Source: Anaerolineaceae bacterium UBA6073
GTDB lineage: Bacteria > Chloroflexota > Anaerolineae > Anaerolineales > Anaerolineaceae
NCBI GenBank assembly: GCA_002436085.1
Contig: DIXT01000020.1
Coordinates: 76,943-140,942, forward strand
Length of the DNA stretch: 64,000 bases
Direction of reading: 5' to 3'
Positions 8,692 to 14,801 of this stretch are shown one piece after another. Positions within the stretch are counted from its first letter, which is position 1. Each line of letters begins with the position of its first letter. The position numbers were made by a program, and so were the translations under genes. The notes beneath the pieces are model-generated. The model worked only from the letters and a program-made list of their open reading frames with translations, was not told the origin of the DNA and searched no databases.

Positions 8692-9258
8692 CTAGAACAG
8701 CGCCGGTTGCAGCCCAAAGCCGGCCGGCAGCGGAACCGGCTCTTCCCAGGCGGCGCTGGCGCTGGCGCGCAGATCTTCCATCAGGCATTCACGCGCCGCG
8801 GAGATGGGCGGAATAGGCCGCAGGCTTACCAGCACCGGCGCAAACTGGCTGAGGCGCTTCAGGCAGGCAATGCTGCGGGTAAGCAGACGCTGGCAGTCTT
8901 TCAGCTTCACGTCTTCGTCCAGGAAGGTTGCCAGCAGGTCCAGAATGACCAGCGGTTCGCGCGGCGGGGCGGCCGAAACGGCTTCCAGCATTGCCAGCAC
9001 CTGGTAGCAGGTAAAGGCGCGTGAGAGGCGAATTCTGTTCATCACGCCGACCGGGTCGCTGGTGAATGGCCGGATGGCCCGGGCCACCGCGTACATATTG
9101 GACCGGTTGCCGCAATCCAGCAGGGTCACGCGCTGTTTCAGGGCCAGGGCGGCCACCAGTTCCAGCATTTTTTCGGACATCGCGTGGCTGCCAATCACCA
9201 GCAGCAGCTGGGGTGGGAGGGGCAGTGAAAAAGGGAGTAACGCGGCATCTGTTCTCAT
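8692..9258 (-). CDS. RecA/RadA-fold protein without a Walker A motif
   Basis: A 188-aa protein that looks like a RecA/Rad51-type core. A hydrophobic strand LLLVIG leads into GSHAMSEKM where GxxxxGK[ST] is expected. Then come LLDCGNRSN, the SRAFTCYQVLAMLE segment typical of RecA/RadA-type proteins, and a Walker B-like strand LVILDLLATFLDED. The absence of Walker A suggests it does not hydrolyse ATP normally. This recalls the ImuA/SulA-type RecA-like partners of error-prone polymerases, although clear homology to ImuA cannot be claimed. It is the first gene of the cassette; ATG 9258 lies 7 bases after the -10 box, so the mRNA appears leaderless. Confidence 0.75.
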   Translation of the reverse strand: MRTDAALLPFSLPLPPQLLLVIGSHAMSEKMLELVAALALKQRVTLLDCGNRSNMYAVARAIRPFTSDPVGVMNRIRLSRAFTCYQVLAMLEAVSAAPPREPLVILDLLATFLDEDVKLKDCQRLLTRSIACLKRLSQFAPVLVSLRPIPPISAARECLMEDLRASASAAWEEPVPLPAGFGLQPALF

Positions 9259-9264
9259 GCCCTT

Positions 9265-9292
9265 ATTATATAGAATATTTGTTCTATGTCAA
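9265..9292 (-). promoter_or_regulatory. Consensus promoter with LexA-like operator filling the spacer
   Basis: On the minus strand: TTGACA (9292-9287), then the 16-base imperfect palindrome TAGAACAAATATTCTA (9286-9271), then TATAAT (9270-9265). Both hexamers are perfect sigma-70 consensus. The palindrome fills the spacer exactly and matches the Gram-positive-type LexA box GAAC-N4-GTTC with one mismatch (GAAC AAAT ATTC). A repressor bound here would block RNA polymerase. A further half-site TAGAAC lies at 9301-9306. The identity of the repressor is inferred. Confidence 0.8.
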
Positions 9293-9394
9293 GAGATTGT
9301 TAGAACGACTGTGCTAATTCTACATATTTTCAGTCAGCTAAGATAGGGCAGGGTGGGTATAATTGGGCATTGAAATTATTTGCGTAGAGGACGA

Positions 9395-9808
9395 ATGACA
9401 AGTATCAAAGGTAGTGAAAGTGGCGCAACCGCGCGCAATCGCATGAGCAAGTCCATTGTGCTGGCAATCCGGCTGCTGGTGCGGCAGAAATCGCCGGATG
9501 CTTCCAGCCGTGATTTGGCGGCGTACGTGGTTCTGGCGCTGGAAAAGATTAGCGAATCGGTGGAAACAAGCGCCATCGCCTGGGAGAAGCGCGATTACTG
9601 GCTTAAAGCGGACCGCTTCCGCCAGGAGTGGGCCTGGTGCGAACACAGCGCGAGCGCGCTGGCAAAGGCGCTGCGCGCGGATGACTGGGCGGGCGCTGCG
9701 CAGCAGCTCGCGGGGATCGGGCAGCGCTTCAGCGCGGTAGAGGTAAGCGAGAATAACCGTCTGGGCGAGCCGTGGAAAGGCGCCTGGGAAACTTTTCTGC
9801 GGCGTTGA
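9395..9808 (+). CDS. Hypothetical helical protein divergent from the polymerase cassette
   Basis: 137 aa, not recognised. It is rich in Ala, Arg, Glu and Trp and predicted all-helical, with no signal peptide or membrane span. The frame opens at TTG 9380, but ATG 9395 has AGAGG 5 bases upstream. A -10-like TATAAT lies at 9358-9363. It is transcribed away from the polymerase cassette, and the intervening 136 bases hold the palindromic operator, so shared control is plausible. The C-terminal half (WAWCEHSASALAKALRADDWAGAAQQL) looks like a helical repeat pair. Confidence 0.6.
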   Translation: MTSIKGSESGATARNRMSKSIVLAIRLLVRQKSPDASSRDLAAYVVLALEKISESVETSAIAWEKRDYWLKADRFRQEWAWCEHSASALAKALRADDWAGAAQQLAGIGQRFSAVEVSENNRLGEPWKGAWETFLRR

Positions 9809-9880
9809 GCCGGTCGATTGGCTAAATTTCCATTCAACAAGAGGTAGGGGAGCAGCTGTTTGGAAATTTCTATTTTATGG

Positions 9881-9904
9881 TTATGATAAGTAACATTATC
9901 ATAA
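9881..9904. repeat. Short perfect inverted repeat
   Basis: TTATGATAA at 9881-9889 and TTATCATAA at 9896-9904 are exact reverse complements separated by 6 bases. It may be an operator or a small AT-rich hairpin. No neighbouring start codon decides its role. Confidence 0.55.
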
Positions 9905-10267
9905 GCTTATATTTATCAGAAAAACGCTGAGAGGGGAGTGTTTGTGTGCAGAGCAATGCGTGGCAATTGATATTTCAAAATGGACGCAAATGCGCGGTAG
10001 AATTTTTTGCTAGGCAATTCTCAAGCTGCCCGCGCTTAGTTGTTTTGGGATCGTGTCCGCTTGGCGATAACCAATTCGGAATCTACTCACTCTGGCGACC
10101 AGAAATCACCATGGCCCCTGGTTGCTTTCTTTAGGCGGCTATAGCGTTTTCCACTTCAAAACCCGCTAAAGGAATAGCACGGATTATTGCCGTTAGTTAA
10201 TAATGACCCTCTGATGCTGATAATTAGTTTGTAGCTTTTATAGTAAAGAAATTATCAGGCTGAAGCA

Positions 10268-10337
10268 GCTTAGCGTTGCCGTACGAACTTGCTCCCCCGG
10301 AAAAGACATACAGGGTATAAGCAGAGCAACGCTAAGC
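10268..10337. repeat. 12-base perfect inverted repeat around a 46-base core
   Basis: GCTTAGCGTTGC at 10268-10279 and GCAACGCTAAGC at 10326-10337 are exact reverse complements. The 46-base core is not self-complementary. The layout could be a structured leader, a recombinase site or the ends of a tiny element. It lies 120 bases upstream of the tyrosine recombinase start. There is no poly-T tail on either side. Confidence 0.65.
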
Positions 10338-10444
10338 ATAATGAAAACGATTCCATAAAAACAAAGCTATACGCAATAGCATGTTAATTATGGGCTTGAT
10401 AAACAATAACGATAAAATTATCACAACCTTGACTCAGATAGCAG

Positions 10445-10450
10445 TATAAT
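10445..10450 (+). promoter_or_regulatory. -10 box of a probable leaderless promoter
   Basis: TATAAT ends 6 bases before ATG 10457, so transcription is expected to start at or next to the A of the start codon. No Shine-Dalgarno sequence precedes the ATG. No good -35 is seen at 16-18 bases; TTGACT at 10434 is too close to serve. The same -10-to-ATG distance is seen for the RecA-like gene at 9258. Confidence 0.5.
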
Positions 10451-10456
10451 TACAAT

Positions 10457-11434
10457 ATGGATTCCACAGTAACAGTCAGCCAGGCTCTCAGCAGTTATCT
10501 TGCCTCAGTTCGTCTCTCGCGCAGCGCCAACACCGCCCGCACCTACACCAACGCGATGAACCTTTTCAGCCAGGTCCTGAGCGGGCATAAACTGGACATG
10601 GAAGCTATGCCGGTCAGCACGCTTAGCGAAGAACCGGTGATCTGGATCATCCGGGCGCTGAAAGACATGGCCCCCTCCACCGAGCAGTGCTACCTGACGG
10701 CTGTGGTAGGTTTCTACGAGTTCCTGGCGGGTGAAAATCTGGCTCCCATCAACCTGCCCCGCATACGTCTGCTGATCAAACAGCGCGCCCGCAAGCCCGG
10801 CATCCGCCTGCCCCAGTTCCCCAAATCGGCGATTGAAAAAGTGCTGGATTACGCAGCAGGCTTGAATCTGCTTGAAACCAAGGATCCAAATGAGCATCTG
10901 ATCAACCTGCGCGATCGGGCTTTTTTGCTCACCCTGGCAGATACAGGCTTGCGCGTCCACGAAGCCTGCAACTTGCGCCGCGGGGATATCGATTGGGATG
11001 AATACCGCGCAGTCATTATAGGTAAAGGCAACCGTGAAGCAGTTCTGCGCTTTTCAAGGCGCAGTATCATCGCATTAAAGGATTACCTGCGCCTGCGCGC
11101 CGAGTTGGACGGGGGCAGCGGAAAAGCGCTGGCAGCCCTGCCGGTATTCGCGCGGCATGACAAGGGCAGCGGTAAAAAGGTCAAACCTATTTCCACCACT
11201 ACCGGGCGGGAAATTGTGAACCAGCGCGTGGCGGAAGCGGTTGGTCCCGAAGCAGTAGGCTCCATCACGCCGCATTCTTTCCGGCATTACTTTGTCACCA
11301 CGGTCTTACTCGCCTCTGGCAACCTGAAACTGGCGCAGGAGCTTGCCCGCCATCAGAACATCGCTGTCACGCAGCGCTACAGCCATTTAAGTGATGCTGA
11401 ACTGGATAAAAAGTATCTCGAAATATTTGGATAA
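10457..11434 (+). CDS. Tyrosine recombinase, XerC/XerD-like
   Basis: This 325-aa site-specific recombinase has an N-terminal SAM-like core-binding domain (about 5-100) and a C-terminal catalytic domain. The active-site residues are all present: R166 (TGLRVHEAC), K190 (GKGNREAV), H273 and R276 (HSFRHYF), H299 (ARHQN) and Y308 (RYSH). Length and motifs fit chromosome-dimer Xer recombinases, but phage or transposon integrases of this size look alike. A 21-residue insert rich in Gly, Lys and Ala (about 219-240) sits between the Lys and HxxR. No dif-like site was recognised. The repeat-bearing region upstream may be its substrate or regulator. Confidence 0.85.
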   Translation: MDSTVTVSQALSSYLASVRLSRSANTARTYTNAMNLFSQVLSGHKLDMEAMPVSTLSEEPVIWIIRALKDMAPSTEQCYLTAVVGFYEFLAGENLAPINLPRIRLLIKQRARKPGIRLPQFPKSAIEKVLDYAAGLNLLETKDPNEHLINLRDRAFLLTLADTGLRVHEACNLRRGDIDWDEYRAVIIGKGNREAVLRFSRRSIIALKDYLRLRAELDGGSGKALAALPVFARHDKGSGKKVKPISTTTGREIVNQRVAEAVGPEAVGSITPHSFRHYFVTTVLLASGNLKLAQELARHQNIAVTQRYSHLSDAELDKKYLEIFG

Positions 11435-11492
11435 GCGTCTTAGTGGTATCATCATTGCCGACAATCAAAGACGGAGTTTGGCAATTTGAACT

Positions 11493-13610
11493 ATGAGCGA
11501 TTATCGGATAACAACTCACCCTATCTTACCGATTAAGCCAGAACCTGACATTTCGTTTTATTGGAACAACCAGAAATTCTTTGCGAAAACCGATGAAATG
11601 ATTTCCTCCGCGCTTTTTGCGAATGGAATTCATACCTTCGGGCATCATCCCAAAGATAACTCTCCCCAAGGCATCTTTTGCGCGAACGGGCAGTGTTCGC
11701 AGTGCATGGTCATTGCGGACGGGCTGCCTGTGAAAGCCTGCATGACCCCGGTGAAGCCCGGAATGCGCGTCTATCCCGCGGAAGGTCTGCCTGTGCTGCC
11801 GGATGTGCCGGCCGGAGCAGTCCACTACGCACCAATCCCGCGCAAAAGCGTTGAGGTCTTGATTATTGGCGGTGGGCCCGCCGGACTTTCTGCGGCGCAG
11901 GAATTAGGCAAGGCCGGTGTTTCAGTTTTACTGGTGGATGATAAGGACAAATTGGGCGGCAAGCTCGTATTGCAGACGCACCGCTTCTTTGGCTCCTCCG
12001 AAGCTGTTTATGCCGGCACACGCGGAATAGATATCGCCACAAAGCTTGAGGCGCAGGCGCGGGCATATCCAAGCGTCGAAATCTGGGAGAACAGTAATGC
12101 GCTGGCGATTTTTGAAGATCACAGCGTCGGGATCCTGCGGAAAGGCAGCCAGTACGTCCTGGTGCAGCCGCGGGTGCTGCTGGTCGCTGCCGGCGCGCGC
12201 GAGCGCAGCCTGGCATTCCCTGGTAACACCCTGCCGGGTGTTTACGGTGCGGGCGCTTTCCAGACACTTGTTAATCGGGACCTGGTCCGCCCTTGTGAAA
12301 ACCTATTCATCGTGGGCGGCGGTAACGTGGGGCTCATTGCGGGCTATCATGCCATCCAGGCGGGCATTCATGTGGCCGGCCTGGTGGAAGCAGCCCCGGC
12401 TTGTGGGGGTTACCGAGTTCATCTGGATAAGTTGGTGCGCTCTGGTGTGCCTGTTTTTACCTCGCATACTGTCCTGGAAGCTGTGGGCAAAGAACGCGTG
12501 GAGAAAATCCGTATCGCTCAGGTCGATGGGAACTTCAAGCCGATCCTGTCCACCGTGCGTGAATACGCCTGCGATACCATCCTGATTGCGGTTGGGCTTG
12601 ACCCGGTGAATGAGTTCATCTGTAAGGCGGAAGAGGTCGGGCTGCCAGTTTTTTCCGCTGGCGACGCACAGGAAATCGCGGAAGCGTCCGCGGCGATTTT
12701 TTCGGGCAGGATTGCCGGCGCGCAAATCGCTGAAAAGTTGGGGAAAAGCCTTGCGCCGGTTCCCGACGCGTGGATCCAGCTTGAAGAAATTCTAAAATCG
12801 AAACCGGGCGCGCTGCGGGAAGAAGATTTGCCGGCGGCGCATGCAGGCGTCTTCCCGGTGCTGCACTGCAACCAGGAAATCCCCTGCGACCCTTGCACAA
12901 CTATCTGTCCTAAAAACCTGATTCAAATAAACGGGCAGGATATCCGTAAAATTCCGCAGTTTATACGGAGTGAAGCGGAGGAATGCATCGGCTGTCTGCG
13001 CTGCGTTTCGATTTGCCCTGGTCTGGCGATTACGTTGGTGGATTTCCGCAAACGCGTCGGGACAGCCTTGGTTTCCCTGCCTTACGAACAGGAAGCCTCC
13101 GGGCTCAAGCCCGGCGACCTGATTATGGTTACGGATACCAGCGGTACAGCCTTGACCTCGCTTCCCGTTCACTCCATCCGAAAGCTCCCCGGTTTTTCCG
13201 GCACGCAGATCGTCAGCGTGGAAGCCCCAGCGGATATGGCCTCTCGCATTGCGGGCTTGCGTCTCATTTCAAGCTCAGAAGCCTTGCAGAGTTTTGACGA
13301 GACCGGCGACTTTTCACCGGACATGGCGGATGATGCTTACGTTTGCCGCTGTGAAAGAGTAACGGCTGGCGAAATACGCCAGCTTATCCATTCCGGAATA
13401 AGGGATATTAATCAGATCAAGGCGATCTTACGCGTGAGCATGGGAGCTTGCGGCGGGAAAGCCTGCCTGAACATGGTCAAACGCATGTACCTACAGGAAG
13501 GAATCCCCCTCTCCGAAGTAAGCGAACCACCACTACGGCCGGTGTTCGTGGAAATGCCGATATCCTTGCTGGCGCATGCCTCGCGCAACTCAAATGGAGG
13601 CGCGCCGTGA
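11493..13610 (+). CDS. Iron-sulfur FAD/NAD oxidoreductase, amino-acid/sarcosine dehydrogenase alpha-type
   Basis: A 705-aa multi-cofactor flavoprotein. Residues about 15-100 form a [2Fe-2S] ferredoxin-like domain (CANGQCSQC plus a later Cys). FAD binding starts at VEVLIIGGGPAGLSAA (near 122), and a second dinucleotide fold is LFIVGGGNVGLIAG (near 270). Two 4Fe-4S motifs follow at about 456-508 (CNQEIPCDPCTTICP and CIGCLRCVSICP). A BFD-like [2Fe-2S] Cys set ends it at about 620-655 (CRCE ... GACGGKAC). HcnA/HcnB and hydroxyproline or sarcosine dehydrogenase subunits have this plan, here fused into one chain with ferredoxin clusters. The next gene overlaps it and encodes the matching substrate-oxidising subunit. 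The substrate is unknown. Confidence 0.85.
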   Translation: MSDYRITTHPILPIKPEPDISFYWNNQKFFAKTDEMISSALFANGIHTFGHHPKDNSPQGIFCANGQCSQCMVIADGLPVKACMTPVKPGMRVYPAEGLPVLPDVPAGAVHYAPIPRKSVEVLIIGGGPAGLSAAQELGKAGVSVLLVDDKDKLGGKLVLQTHRFFGSSEAVYAGTRGIDIATKLEAQARAYPSVEIWENSNALAIFEDHSVGILRKGSQYVLVQPRVLLVAAGARERSLAFPGNTLPGVYGAGAFQTLVNRDLVRPCENLFIVGGGNVGLIAGYHAIQAGIHVAGLVEAAPACGGYRVHLDKLVRSGVPVFTSHTVLEAVGKERVEKIRIAQVDGNFKPILSTVREYACDTILIAVGLDPVNEFICKAEEVGLPVFSAGDAQEIAEASAAIFSGRIAGAQIAEKLGKSLAPVPDAWIQLEEILKSKPGALREEDLPAAHAGVFPVLHCNQEIPCDPCTTICPKNLIQINGQDIRKIPQFIRSEAEECIGCLRCVSICPGLAITLVDFRKRVGTALVSLPYEQEASGLKPGDLIMVTDTSGTALTSLPVHSIRKLPGFSGTQIVSVEAPADMASRIAGLRLISSSEALQSFDETGDFSPDMADDAYVCRCERVTAGEIRQLIHSGIRDINQIKAILRVSMGACGGKACLNMVKRMYLQEGIPLSEVSEPPLRPVFVEMPISLLAHASRNSNGGAP

Positions 13611-14767
13611 CACCCCAATCCTCCTATGATGTCATCATTGCAGGCGCCGGCTCAATCGGCACGCCTACCGCCTTCTATCTCGCCCAGGCAGGGCTGCGGG
13701 TCCTGGTGCTGGAAGCGCTGCCAAGCGTCGGTCAGGCTTCAAATAAACACGCCATCGGCGGGGTGCGTGCTACCCATTCAGACGCTTCTAAAATATATCT
13801 ATGCGCAGAAAGCATCAAAATACTGTCCACCTGGCAAGAAAATTTCGGAGATGACATCGAATGGCGCGCGGGCGGATATTGTTTTGTCGCTTATGAGCAG
13901 GAAGTGAAAAACACCCTGCAGGACCTTCTGGCTTGTCAGAAAAGCTTTGGACTTAATATTGGCTGGCTCGAAGCGGAAGAAATCCGCACTATCATCCCGG
14001 ACATCCAAGCGGAAGGGCTCTTGGGCGGCACTTTCTCACCAGAAGACGGGTCTGCTTCGCCGATGAAAACCAATTTCGCGTTCTATACCCAGGCCAGGGC
14101 TGCTGGAGCTGAATTCCATTTTAATGAGCCTGTCATCGCCGTTGGAACCAACCGCGGCCGCATCCAGTCCGTGACGACAAGCCTCGGCAGATATACCTGT
14201 AAGTACTTCGTCAACGCGGCGGGCTCCTGGGCTTCGGAAATATCCGCTCTGGTCGGCGTACCTTTGCCGGTGCAGCCCGAAGCGCACGAAGCGGGCATCA
14301 CCGAGCCGGTAAGCCCAATGTTTTCACCTATGATCGTGGACATACGCCCGCGAGAAGGCTCGAGCAACTTTTATTTTTACCAGCATCCAACCGGAAAGAT
14401 TATTTTCTGTCTTACCCCCAGCCCGCAAATCCTGGGGAATCGCTGCCTGGATACCAGTGATTTCTTACCATTGGCTTCCCAAAGGCTAATTGATCTTATG
14501 CCAAAGTTGAGAAATTTGCGTGTGCGCCGCACCTGGCGCGACACCTACCCCATCACCCCTGACGGACTGCCATTTCTGGGCACGTCCGAAGCGGTGGAAG
14601 GCTACCTACTGGCTGCTGGCGTGTGCGGTCAGGGTTACATGCTCGGCCCGGGCGTGGGCAGGCTCCTGACTCACCTGGTCACCGGCCAGCTCAACAGTTC
14701 CGAGCAAGAATGTCTGCGCGCTCTTCGGCTGGACAGATCCTTTACAAGCGCTGAAAAGCTAAAATGA
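13607..14767 (+). CDS. FAD-dependent amine/amino-acid oxidoreductase (DAO family)
   Basis: A 386-aa protein of the D-amino-acid oxidase/sarcosine oxidase-beta fold. The FAD-binding GxGxxG is YDVIIAGAGSIGTPTAFYLA at the N-terminus, and the C-terminus has TPDGLPFLGTS and AAGVCGQGYMLGPGVG, typical of DadA/SoxB. The start is GTG 13607, overlapping the previous stop (GTGA) and preceded by GGAGG at 13596-13600. It probably oxidises an amino or imino acid and passes electrons to the iron-sulfur partner. Proline, hydroxyproline, sarcosine or glycine-type substrates are possible; sequence alone does not decide. Confidence 0.85.
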   Translation: MTPQSSYDVIIAGAGSIGTPTAFYLAQAGLRVLVLEALPSVGQASNKHAIGGVRATHSDASKIYLCAESIKILSTWQENFGDDIEWRAGGYCFVAYEQEVKNTLQDLLACQKSFGLNIGWLEAEEIRTIIPDIQAEGLLGGTFSPEDGSASPMKTNFAFYTQARAAGAEFHFNEPVIAVGTNRGRIQSVTTSLGRYTCKYFVNAAGSWASEISALVGVPLPVQPEAHEAGITEPVSPMFSPMIVDIRPREGSSNFYFYQHPTGKIIFCLTPSPQILGNRCLDTSDFLPLASQRLIDLMPKLRNLRVRRTWRDTYPITPDGLPFLGTSEAVEGYLLAAGVCGQGYMLGPGVGRLLTHLVTGQLNSSEQECLRALRLDRSFTSAEKLK

Positions 14768-14801
14768 TTTTTTAGTTTTATGGCATACTTTGCGCATCAT
14801 C

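Larger units (their letters stand above)
9809..10456. other. 648-base gene-poor stretch with three inverted repeats
   Basis: No convincing gene lies here; a 62-codon frame at 9946-10134 has no ribosome site or family look. The stretch holds AAATTTCC (9824-9831) against GGAAATTT (9862-9869), which could end the preceding gene. It also holds a 9-base perfect inverted repeat at 9881-9904 and a 12-base perfect pair at 10268-10337. It is more AT-rich than its neighbours and lies directly upstream of a tyrosine recombinase. Confidence 0.7.

Noticed and set aside
9946..10134. A 62-codon open frame in the repeat-bearing region
   Set aside because: No ribosome site, no recognisable motif, and it lies between structural repeats.
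10268..10337. Integron attC site next to a tyrosine recombinase
   Set aside because: The outer arms do not show the attC consensus (AAC on the left, GTT on the right), there is no cassette array, and the recombinase lacks an obvious IntI-specific patch.
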